NCBI GenBank assembly: GCA_951217055.1
Contig: OX578281.1
Location: 28,940,101-29,004,100, forward strand
Reading direction: 5' to 3'
From: Gerris lacustris
Lineage: Eukaryota; Arthropoda; Insecta; Hemiptera; Gerridae
Length of the DNA stretch: 64,000 nt
Under the pieces are notes generated by a model, which saw only the letters and a program-made list of their open reading frames with translations, ran no database searches and had not been told where the DNA came from. The number at the start of each line of letters is the position of its first letter. Position 1 is the stretch's first letter. Below, one piece after another: positions 11,085 to 22,700 of the stretch. The position numbers and the translations under genes are program-made.

Positions 11085-11099
11085 ATCACGTCACGTGAT
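11085..11099. promoter_or_regulatory. Palindromic E-box/CRE-like site upstream of ZIP
   Basis: ATCACGTCACGTGAT is an exact 7-base dyad around one central base. It overlaps a CACGTG E-box (bHLH/bZIP type) and an ACGTCA half CRE. It lies about 450 bases upstream of the ZIP start codon. Binding is inferred only. Confidence 0.3.
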
Positions 11100-11490
11100 A
11101 CCCCAAGCCAGGGATACCAACTACTATTCATCTATGGATAACAGAACAGGCATGTAAAACATGAGTGACTTGCCACTTGCCATTTGCCATTACCAGGAAC
11201 ATCGTACGGGCTATTTATTCTCTACTCTAAACTTTTTCTTTGCATCCCAAAGCCCAAAACATTTAATAAATATAAAACAGCTGAATTATGAAGTATCGAT
11301 AAACTTTGAAACGCTATTTCCCCTCAGAAAAGTGGAATTTGCACATTCATGGTTCTGGAGAAATTCAAATTCTAAAGGGCACTCTGCACTTTTGAATTTT
11401 GAAGGTACGAATACAACCTGTGAACGGTGCTAAAATGATATTTTTTACACAGGTTCAAACAACAGGCCATTCATTCACAAGTTATAGGTT

Positions 11491-11610
11491 TGGATGGGCG
11501 GATGGGTTGCCTGGCGTCCCGATGTTCCGGGATTGTCCCGATTTTAGAATAAATCCCGGTATCCCGAAAAAAACATTTTGGGCCCCCAAAATGTCCCGGT
11601 TTCCAATAGA
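11491..11610 (+). mobile_element. Possible DNA-transposon end (TCCCG-rich)
   Basis: A GC-richer block with repeated TCCCG/CCCGG phrases (GGCGTCCCGATGTTCCGGG and a reversed GGGACA-type echo), in an AT-rich setting. It resembles the end sequences of hAT-type elements in insects. No partner end or transposase was found. Confidence 0.3.
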
Positions 11611-12963
11611 GACGTCGAAAATAGATTTAATTTTTTACATGCACATTCTGATTTATGTTAAGCACTTTTAGTTTATGAAGCAATAGTAAGTAATATGTAA
11701 TAGGTTTATTAAACGGAAATATTGAGTTATTATATTATAATTTTTATAGAGAAGAGGTATTTAATAAATCTAAGATTTTAATTGACGGTAACCTCTGTTC
11801 CATAGCCTAAACATAAAAATGTCAAAAAGTTATAAAACCTAACCTAAAAAAATTACGTTGACCCGCCGTAACCAAACCCCACAGACTCGCTAATCAAAAT
11901 GTTTGGGTACATCTAGACTCCAGACCACCTAGAAATTCGCAGTTTTTTGCGTTTGGTCGGAAATTGGCCCAAACCGAGTGGAAAAATCCGAAAAGTTAAA
12001 AAAATATATTTTCTACCCCCCTTAAAAAATTAAAGATGGCGGACGCACTTTAAAGTTGTTTGGAGGTTTATTGTGGCTAAACGGTAAGTCATATTGACAA
12101 GCTGTTTCCGCCAGCGGTAACTGATTTTAAAAGATCTACAATTTTGGTCCTATGGCATTTTGTCGTACCTTAATCGGTTCTACCTTAAATAGAGCTAAAT
12201 TTGATTTTTTGTAAAAGAATAATTGACTTTGAGCTCTTATGGCGTCCGCAATTGTTGACCGATTTTATTTCTGATTCGGGTGCTTTAACCTCACACTATT
12301 GCTCTATAAATCGAGTATTTATTATTTAATTATTTTTTTCTAGAACTAGAGTTATTAAATATTTACTGGTGCAACCAGCACAGAGACAGTAATTGAATTA
12401 ATGCACCATCATGGTTGATGCATGTTCAATGATTTCCCAGTCTAATTGGTTTTTACGACTTTTGTTTTCTTAGTTACTACACCTTTTTTTAGTGTTTATT
12501 AATTACTATACTATACATATTAATTAGTTTCTATTGGCTATTTTTTAAATATAATAGATAGACTCCAAACTACGATATAATATGTTGAATATTATATTCT
12601 TAGTAAGCGATTGAATGATGTATATGTATAATATAATATAGCCCTCATTTTATTCCTAGAAGGCTTGGAAACAAAACTATTCAGGCATTTTATTTAATTG
12701 CTAGGCCTACATGACAATAGGAAATATAGCCACTAATACCTAGTATGAGCCCCGCGCGGAGAGCGGTGTGAAGGCCATTTAAATAAGACAATAAAAAGAA
12801 GGGCTAAAACATATAAGATGTACAGTATATGCCCATTCTCCCCCCTTTAATGTAAGGATTAAAAAAAATAAAATAAAAATGCTGCATATTAAATAATAAG
12901 CATGATAATAAAGGGCATCTTGAGTGTGGAGTGTGAGTGTGAGTGTGGAGAGGGAGTACGAGT

Positions 12964-13482
12964 TAAGGGTTTGGATATCGATATTCCCGATATATCGAGA
13001 ACATTCCCAACTACCCAGTTTTCCCAGGTGATGAGAAAAAAAAAAAAAGGTCGTCGGGGCAAGTTTTCGGTAAATATCGGCAATAGTGCACCTCTTCTTA
13101 CTCCAACGTATTTTTGACAAAGGGATATCAACTCTCCTATGAACAAACCATACATATATAATTATATATACATATTTCTTATATCATATATTATATATTA
13201 TTATATACGAATGGAAGGGATGAATTGATGGTATATCGAAGCCAACTGTACGACTTCGAAAGACATCGATTACACGGAAGGGGTGCACTATTGCCGACTT
13301 TAGCCAAGTACCAAGTTTTCTCCTCTGTTGAGCGGAAAACAGATATAAAAGGTCACCAGGTCACCGGCTTCCGATATTTTCTAGAAATATCGATGTTGCC
13401 GATATACATAGATCAATATCGATATTTTTGGGTCTGATATATCGATATTTCGATATATCGGAATCGATGTCCCAACCCTAGT
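12964..13482. mobile_element. Degenerate foldback element with CGATAT-rich ends
   Basis: The left end carries GGGTTTGG and ATCGATATTCCCGATATATCG. The right end (13360-13482) carries, reversed, the same blocks and ends CCAACCCT. The inner blocks TCGGCAATAGTGCACC and GAGAAAAC-type are also mirrored (13070-13095 versus 13280-13330). It is a non-coding inverted-repeat element about 280 bases upstream of the distal dlg5 start. The class is uncertain. Confidence 0.6.
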
Positions 13483-13762
13483 GCGAGTGCAGTGCCTTCT
13501 AAATAAAGTTACTCGGTTCTGTTGGAACAGCTGTGAGCTGCTCCCCCCCCCCCCCCTTCCCTGAGCCTTGCATCTTACAACATTTCCTCCATTTCACTCG
13601 ACTTTTCGACATCTTTTATTTTTTGTTGTTCTTTTAGTAGAGTGGTGAGTTGTGTCGAAAGGAGTCTATCTTGAGTTGTCAAGTTTGTTATTGTTATTAA
13701 CGGAAAAAGAATATGTGTTGTGATGTGTCTATTACGAGCTTCGTCCAGTAAAGATCGGAAGA

Positions 13763-13796
13763 ATGGCCCAGGCAGCTAGTTTCCTGTCTCGAGAAG
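13763..13796 (+). CDS. dlg5: dlg5 candidate distal first coding exon (1a)
   Basis: ATG in a fair context (AGAATGG) opens MAQAASFLSRE and ends at donor GAAG/GTAACT in phase 1. Exon 2 needs a phase-1 partner, so the two join in frame (...SRE-G-DSLSRS). It cannot join in frame to exon 1b at 19415, making the two mutually exclusive starts. The 34-base coding part is too short to prove alone; an isoform from here would have 1632 residues with the cassette. Confidence 0.5.
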
Positions 13797-16700
13797 GTAA
13801 CTCACTTCTTGTCCTTTCCTGTCCTAGAAGTTCAAGTTTCCTTTTTTTAAGTGTTTACTATGTCCTTAGGGATATGCTCGATACCTAACTTGTGTCCGCC
13901 GCTTCTCATAGCCTGGATTCTAGATCACCTGCGGATGATATATGAGGACTAAACTTAGGTCGTCCTGTCGACTGTGTAGTCGGATCATTTCTTAATCAAC
14001 CTTTTTACTATCGTCAAGTTGTCGCGATATAACCGTAAACAATTAGTAGGTTATCTCTGAGGTCACTTAAAATTTTCTCTAGGCAAATGAATCATCTACC
14101 AGTTAGTTTGTCGATATACCACAATAATAATTCTCGATTAAAATATATTTATGTAATCGGTAGACAATAATTAATGTTAATTTAGGTCTCCTTTCTTGTA
14201 CTTAGTCACAAATAAGAAGATATTTCTTAATATTCATGTTTCAATTGCTTGCTGCTGTGTGAGCAATGTTGATTCACCTATTTTAACAAATTTTTTATGA
14301 AATAAAATACCAAATAACAATCATACTAAAAGGTTAATTCCAGATGCCCTAGCCTTATCACTAATACCATCCCTTTATCTTAACAGCTCATTGAACAAGC
14401 CTAGCTACTCAAATATATCCAGACTAGGAGGGTCGAGGGTGAACCTCAAATTATTATTTTCCTTAGAAAAAAAATAAAATAAAATAAATAAATAAATAGT
14501 GGCAGAGCAATTATTAACTAAACTTACAATTAACTAGTCTTACAATTAATAGATTTTTCACAGCATGGGGAAATGAAAGGATAGCTGACAAGAGTTTAAG
14601 TTTTTGATGTTTGACCTTCTATACTCATGCCATTATACTTTGTAAATCTGACAGCTCAGACTGGCCTACCTATTTGAGGGAAAAATAAAACCACTTGACG
14701 GTTATCATAAGGTTATCCAGTGATATTTCTGTTTGCCTCGTTGCCCCAACCGACTACACGCCAAAATCTCGAGCTCTCATATTGGCTCCCCTACCAGATT
14801 TTTCCCGATTTTCCCTGGCTGTCAAAATAACAAAGTATAATGGCCTGAGTATATAGTATAAAACTCAAGCTCTCATTGGCTCCCCTACCTGGTTTTTCCT
14901 GATTTTCTCTGGCTGTCAGAATAACAAAGTATAATGGCCTGAGTATATACGTCTAAAACTCAAGCTCTCATTGGTTTCCCTACCTGGATTTCCCTATCTG
15001 AATTGAGTCGAAACGTTTCAATAAGAAATAATGATGTCTCTTAAGTAAGAAAATTATTTTCCTTACACCTGTATTATCCATCAACTCTTCCTACTCTACC
15101 TGGATTTTCGATTTTCCCCCACCGTAAAAAAATCAATTCCAGTTGTTAGACTAGTGTAACATCCAATGTTATCGACAATTTACAGGTAGAGTAGTTGACT
15201 TCCAAACTTCCTCTTACAATTTAATTTTCTAAAATCGGTGACCTTAACTATTCTTGATATCTTAATAAATAAAAAAAAGAATTGATCTAAATTAATCAGC
15301 TTCTTATTTTATTTTTATTCAGTTACAAGCTGGATTCCCTTGCTTTACTAGAGGTGTATTATTTTTAGTTTGTTAAGTTTATAATCTACCATCGAGAAGA
15401 CTTCAAATTCTTTCGATTAAAAACGCTTTTTTTAAGGACACATAGCACAAAGATGTATTGTTAAAATACATATTTGTACTCAGAGTGTTACGTACCCTCT
15501 TTTATTTAACACCCCCACACTACGTATTTCCTTATTAAAAAATTCCCCCCTTTCTTTTGTAATTTTTTGCACCTATATTTTTCCTGTGTTTGGGTTACTA
15601 CACATGGCTCATAACATAACTGCAAAGTTAAACATTTTTGTGTTGAGTACTTTTAGAGATAAGTTGCATTACAGACAGACAAACACAGGGAATTTTAAGG
15701 GCACTCGGTTTTTTCTATAGACACTAAAAATCATACCCTCTACACTTCAGATTTTATATAGACTTTACTACATATATACATACAGATTTTATTTCAGAAT
15801 TTCAAAAGAGCAGTGATTATTATGTTTGTGTGGAGAGGGGGATCTTGGTTTTAATCAGTGGCTGAGGTTACATTGTGCAATACCTAATACTTCACTTTGC
15901 ACTTTCTCTGTTCGGTATTAATTTACGACGTATCTAATATTATAACTATTAATATATAAATATCATAAATTATTTAATAATTAGTAGCAGCACCTAAAAT
16001 TATGATAGCGTTATCCGGATGAAATAATTTTAAAAAAACTGTGTGGAGTTCTTCATACAGCAAAGTGAATGCACCTTTCTTTATACGACCTTGGTTAATG
16101 AGATGCACCTAGCCAAATACCGCACTTTCTTAATACTTATGCCTCTTCTATTTGTAAATTGAAATAAAATAGGAGATTGGATTGACTATGAGGATGCTCC
16201 CACTCGAACAGGCATCCGGGTGCACTTAATTAATGCTTTTTTTACCCCTTCCATGTTTTTTTTTAATGGATATTGGACAGCAAAGGTCATTTTAACACTT
16301 AAACTATCAGCTTATAAAAATAATTTTTTGTTTACAACAACAAAATCTCAAAATTTGGCTCAATCTATTGTGCAATTAATTCATAAAGTCTTGTTGCCTT
16401 AACTTGAAGAGGAAATACTTTACTGTCAGCAACTAACTAACTCCGTGGGCCTAGGCCTGACAAAGGGCTTATATATGAGCCCTTAGGCCCGAGGCATTGG
16501 GCTTAATTTTATATTTAGTAAAAAACGTACAATTATGTAAATTAATTTAGATATTTATTTAGATAAGTTGTTATATCTATTTTGAAGACCAACTAATAAA
16601 ACCAATTTATTGAGTTGCGTTATCGTCAGAACACTACTTGATTACATAAATTATGTACTTCAAGTTAGTCATTGCAAAGTCTACTTTATTATGTAAACTT

Positions 16701-19700
16701 TTTTCTGAATGCTAGGTCAAATGAGGTAAAATTAAAATTGTGCACTTCCCCAAATAAAATTAAAGTTTACAAACCATGAATTGAATTTGTTAGAAACAAA
16801 AATGTAAATAACGCTCTAACCAATTGAGCTTTGAAAAATGTGTTGTCTCAAGCTCAATTGGTTAGAGCGTTATTTACATTTTTGTTTCTAACAAATTCAA
16901 TTCATGGTTTGCAAACTTAAATTTTATTTGGGGAAGTGCACAATTACCTAAATGAATTGCAAAAAACTTAACAATCATATATATGTTGCTAGAATTATGT
17001 TTTAAATTTTTTATTCATGGTAGGTAGCCAAACTTTGGCAGGCCTAGTTAGGTAGGACAAATAATTAGGAAAATGCTATACATGGTACTGCCACAGAGAA
17101 GTACCACTATTTTGAATCTTTTATTGAAGATGAAAAACATATCAAACAATAATGCACTTTTAATAGTGATCTCACTCAAAGGGAACCACCTTGAAGGAAA
17201 CAGACAGACACTTTCACTTGGTGCGGATAGGGAGGGAGCGGAAGCAGGGCGTGACGTGCGACCGACTGTGAACAGAGACAAGTGTTTCAACATTCTCACC
17301 AACAGCAAGTCACCTGTCACTTCCTTCTTATCATTTAACTCATATCAACTACCCTCAAATCATATCTGGTCATTAAATTAGAAAAGAAAATCCCTTATAT
17401 TCTTATTTACATGGGTATGATTAATATATAATTAAGAATAAGTGAACTCTAGGATGCACATTAACTACCATAAAAACAAAAAAATCTATACATATATAAG
17501 TAGCTAATCAATAAAAAGTAAGGATGTAGGTAAGCTGCCCCCAAGAACTAAGAAAAACTGTTCTGATGATTTTATTTAAAAAAATCTGAAATGTAGTCCA
17601 GTTACATGCGATGTTAACCATATAAGTCGTTTTCCTGGGGAAAATCTAATTTCCGAGATATTGACCATATAAATTTGCTTCCACTGAAATGTCAACCACC
17701 TGTAGAACACTTTATAAATATGTTTAATAAGAAACTAGGGACTTTGTCCCTTACTTACTTCAAACCCCAGAAGGCAGCCACTACCTAGCGACTTTACTAG
17801 TCTCCTCCCCATCCTATCTGTGTCGAGGCAGCCTTTTGTGGAGGTCATGGTGTAGGGCATTTACATTAAGCTTATGAATTTATAGATCAAAATAATTTAT
17901 TATAGAATAATAAATAAGTTAGACATCCCTACGCTCTAATGCTCAAAAACATCATTGGTATTACAATTAGGTCGCTGCCATGTTCTCCATTGTCCATATA
18001 AATCCACTACCTTGCAGTTTGAAGTAGCTTGCACTTGCACTACCATGGTTTCAAGGGTGTAAGTTCATGCTTCAAGCCACAATTGTCTATCCTAAATAAT
18101 TTGAATTAATTATACTATTTTATTTTAAAGTAAAACTTTTTACGAATGGATATCATAATTCTAATTAGTACATACTGGTGGTTTAATTAAAAATAATCTA
18201 TAATTGTCTAACTACAATGCATCAATGAATTTTAATCTAATTTACAGCACTTTTTTTCCATTCGACTCCTCTTTGATAGTTTTTAATACAGATATTAAAA
18301 AAACTAACAATCTCTGCTGAAATTGTTAACCATTAAAGAGAGAGAGAGAGAAAAAAAAAAAAAAATGTTACTTTTGACTTTTAGGTCAAATCTTGCAGTT
18401 TCCAAAAACGTATAATAATTTGGGTAAACTGGAAGCATTTACCCCAAAAGGTCAGTGGCAAGTATCAAAATGTGAAATTATACCCCTCTATGACCTGTTG
18501 TCCCCTTATCTTTTCTTGTTTAGCTCATTATAGAGGTAAAATAGAATTATTTTTACGAACTCGGCTATCCTTCTTATCTCAATTCTTTTTTTAATGCACA
18601 GTTTAGCATACTATAGATTATAGAATCAGTATGTCTTTGAGGAGTTTGCATAAAAAATAAAATAGGAGGGGTGCCTTCCCCTGCTATGGACCTGCTCACG
18701 CATCTTTTTTAGTCTTTATGGAGCTCATATTTGTCTGGAGGGCCTCTGCACATGTCTCACGTCTTCTTAATAATTATGTTGTTACACATGTTAACATTTA
18801 ATTAAATCTTTCCCCGCCATCTTCAAGAATAATTTTGAAAAAATCTCGTATGAAATATTACATTTATATCTGAGCCCAAAGTACCCTCCTGGATGTTGAT
18901 GTAATATTTACAGAAGTTAATGTTAGTCAGAAAGATTATTAGAGATATGGGAGTATGGACAAGAGGGAGTTCCTGGCCTGCCTATGTACTGCAGGGAAGG
19001 AAATAGCCGGAATATTGCACAGGGTGAAATATGTATAAAAAGAATTAGGTGAAATATGGGGTAAAACATAGGGTTTATTAATAATGGATCAAATGTAAAC
19101 ACTAACAAAAAATATAGAAAACAAAATATAATCCCTCAAAGAGTAATAGAAGAGAAATTATTTCGTTTATAAAAACACAAGTCGTAATACCCAGAGCCAA
19201 ACTCCGAAACACAGAGCTGGGCAGTAAAAGTAAATCAGTAATTATGGTAAATTTTAACCATTACTCTTGCAGTTCTGATGACTTTACTGGCAATATATGT
19301 ATAGAGATTGATAATGAAGTTTGTAAATTATTAGAGGATTGATGTTTATGTTTAGAAAGGGGTTGGTGGGAGTGATGAAGTGAAGTAAAACAATAACTCT
19401 TAGACCAGAGGAGGATGTCAGTCTCAGCAAACTCTTCCATTGACAGCAGCCACTCACCAGGTAACCACTTCTCTATTCAATTAAAACATATTTTTATTTA
19501 TTTCACACTCTTTAACATATTCTTTAACAATATTATATCAAATTTGATGCTGTAAGTGAAAACTATTGTCTTTTTGCAGCTCAACTGAGAGATTGTTTCA
19601 TAGTATCTTTAAGTGAGACTCGTGTCTGAGGCTAAACAACTCTTTATTGTTCTCATCAGATGTAGAACTAACTTATTAAAAATACTAAAACTTTGTTTCT

Positions 19701-22700
19701 ACGTACACCAGAAATTGAGTATGATATGCCTAAAGCTTTTACTCATAGTGTAAATCTATTGTTGCAGGGGACAGTCTGAGTCGTAGCTACTCGATGTCAA
19801 CTGCTGACCGGCTGCGGGAGAGTGTGCCGACCCCGAGAGACTATGACGGCCTAAAGTCTCAGTGTGACAAGGCTATGCATGAGCTCCAAATCCTGAGGCG
19901 GTGAGTACTTTCCTAATAGTTATTTTGTTCTTACTGAGGAAACTCTGGGGCTTGTTAGATTAGCCGGGTCGGACTTTGTCAACCTTAGGACTACTTGTCC
20001 CTCCTCTAGTTAAGAGTATGGTGCAACTACTAAGTTTAGACCACTTTAGACAGCCCACATCTAAATCTCATGTGGTTATTTGTCCAAGAATCTATGTTGT
20101 CTATGTTGTTTCCATAAAATATTACCTATATATCCCAGCACGTCATGTGAGGATTTATATGTATGCAGGATTCATATGTATTTATATGTATGCTCGAGGT
20201 GACAGGCAGTTGACATAGTAAGATATCTATATCTTTGGGTGTAGTGTTTACATTCCCCAAACAAATCCGTAGTCAGACTTTGCAACAAATTTAATCGCCC
20301 AAAGTATAGGAGGGGCACCCTAGGCTTCCCCCTCTCTCGATGGTAGAACCCGCAAACATTTTTTTTAATTATTTCGCTACTACTCAATATTTTCCATTTA
20401 ACCGAAGCCTTGAACATGTAGGACATATTTGCACACACTATTGTATAAAATTAAATGGATTTTCTTTAGCCAGTTGTACGTTTATTAAGTCAGAATTACA
20501 AAAGGATAGCCACAAATAGGATAAAAAGTTAAGGCCGGTTTTGATTCCCATAATGTATGAAATGATCAATTATCAGTAAATTGTTGATCGATATATAGGC
20601 AAAACTTTAATTATAATTATTTAGTTTATTTTATACTAGCTGAAGTACCTGGCGTAGATCAAAACATTGGTAAATAAGAAAAATCAAAAGACAAATAAAT
20701 TAAATATATATAAAAGGCACCAGAACATGGGAAAATAAATATGTTTTTATTGAACTTCTCGACTGTTATATTAAACGATGTTTTTTGTGAAAAAAATGTT
20801 AAAATTTTATATTGCATTGTATATAATTGACCATAGTAGTCATACAATAAATACATATTATTATAATAATTATTGATGCCATTTTGAATTTGAAAGTTAA
20901 ATCCTTTTAATGATATGCTTTTAATGTTACCCATTATAAGCGCCTAGTATCCAAATTTCAAGGTTCTAGTTCAAATGGTTCTTTAGGTATAACAAAAATT
21001 GTCCACCATCTTGAATTAAAAAATTCCCTGGTTAGCGAACGTATATATATTATACACTCCCTAACACTCGTTAAGTGATTCTGGCATCTTTAATTTCTGA
21101 GATTTAGTATGCGTGTAAAATTTGGTTCTGATACCTCAAAAAAGAAAGAACATTCACCCAAACAAACAAACTCGCACACAACAAACACAGCCACATTGAC
21201 TTCTATGTATATGTATATAAATTTAATTTTATATTTATAGATTCACCGAAACATTAAATAATGTTTATAATTAAATAAGTAAAACAGTAAGACTACACTA
21301 GCTTAGAGGTTTTAAAATATTTATAACAATTAAATTGAAGGGGACCAGCTGAGACTTGCCCACTCATTTTTTAGTTGTAAATCTTATCTACTCTACTGAT
21401 TAGATAATAATTTTATTTTATTTTTCTTTGTTAAGTGGTTGTTTCTTACATGCAATCAATTTATAGAAAGGGGGCAATTAGTAGCTTGACAAGGTTTCCC
21501 AACCAGTCTTGTTGTAATCTCAGTTTTCTATTAGAACTAATCATGGGAGAGTCCTATATCACAATTATTTTATATTTGGCAGTGTAATTTGGCAACAAGG
21601 ATAGTCATGATTAGCCAGTGAATAGAGGTTAATTTAGGATAAACATTTGTTAATGAAGAATTTGATGTGGAATGCCTAGTGTTTCTAGCTGGTACGATCA
21701 ATATAGGTTTTTTTGCTTAGTTAACAGCTGATTGTGTTGTAGTTAGCACTGATTAGGAGTTATTAGTCTTACGGATCACATCTTACCTAGTGTGTATCTT
21801 AAGGTTAAACAGTAATAAAGTTGCCTGTGGCAGACAAACACTTGTTGGAAATTTAACATTTTTCAATTTCTGGGTGATTTTTACCCTTGGACTTTTTTAC
21901 TCTTTACTACTGCAGTATCTATTTCCTTAGTTCCAGTTAAATTAATTAGGGAAAATAAAACTCAACAGAACCCCTCATTGTAGCTGTGCTTAGCTTGATG
22001 GTGCCTAGTTTCTTATCGCTATTGTCCAGGAATCTGCTTTGAACTAATTTCACTGTTGACAGTTATCTGAACTTATTAGCTCCCCAGCCCACATTATATG
22101 TTTAATTTATAATACACTCTCATGTAGTGCTGCCTGCATCTTTTAAGTATACTCTTTGTTCACTACGGAATTATATTAGATGAAATGGAAAGTCTCCATT
22201 CTTCTTTATTTTTGTGCAGCTTATCTTGGAAAGTAGTTTTTTTAAGGGGAAGTAACATATGAGTGATTATTTGGTTTCGACTTACAGAACCTTAGGTCTC
22301 TTTCACATGGGTGAGTCTACTTGGACACCACTCCACGTCATGCCACTAGACTTTTTACTCTTTCACATTTCCTTTTAACACCTAACCACTTTTCTTCCCA
22401 CTTAAACCAGTTGTTGAAAATTGATTTTAAACTAGTTGGCCATCAGTCTACATCCAGATTAGAAACAGAGCAAGTTCTTGGGATGATTATGGTGCTAAAA
22501 AGGAAAAAGAGAAGGCAAGCAAGAAAAAAAGATAAAGTTCTGGATACATTAATCATTATAAATATGGTAGGAATACAAATAATGCCTTTCCTTTATGTTT
22601 TAATCAAGTTAAGTAATCCCAACAAGATATTTTTGTCTAAAATTTAAACCAATAAATTTGTGAAAAATAATTATTCTTAAAACTAAAATAAATACTTAAT

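Larger units (their letters stand above)
10636..13762. other. Divergent intergenic region between ZIP and dlg5
   Basis: About 3.1 kb separates the ZIP start from the distal dlg5 start. It should hold the ZIP 5' UTR and promoter (10640-11150 on the minus strand) and the distal dlg5 promoter (13500-13760). The middle is occupied by transposon debris: a fragment rich in TCCCG near 11490-11610 and the foldback at 12964-13482. No TATA box or initiator can be assigned with confidence. Confidence 0.55.
13797..19414 (+). other. dlg5 5' intron / proximal promoter region
   Basis: About 5.6 kb between the two candidate first exons. It carries a MITE with ~95-base internal repeats (14640-15170), a 96-base-arm hairpin (16736-16945), and a GC-richer, non-repetitive block at about 17180-17320 whose role I cannot assign. 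A dispersed-repeat fragment lies at about 17530-17720. The proximal promoter for exon 1b should lie just before 19415, but no clear core element is visible. Confidence 0.5.

Noticed and set aside
11820..11850. Telomere-like CCTAA repeats
   Set aside because: Only two units (CCTAACCTAA), too short to be an interstitial telomere.
17048..17381. Overlapping ~90-100 residue frames on both strands
   Set aside because: No family resemblance and no splice phase that would join them to dlg5 exon 2; kept only as an unassigned GC-richer block.
22321..22647. 108-residue protein gene
   Set aside because: Only a short basic stretch resembles Harbinger-type proteins; no catalytic core or splice context, so I list it only as a possible relic.
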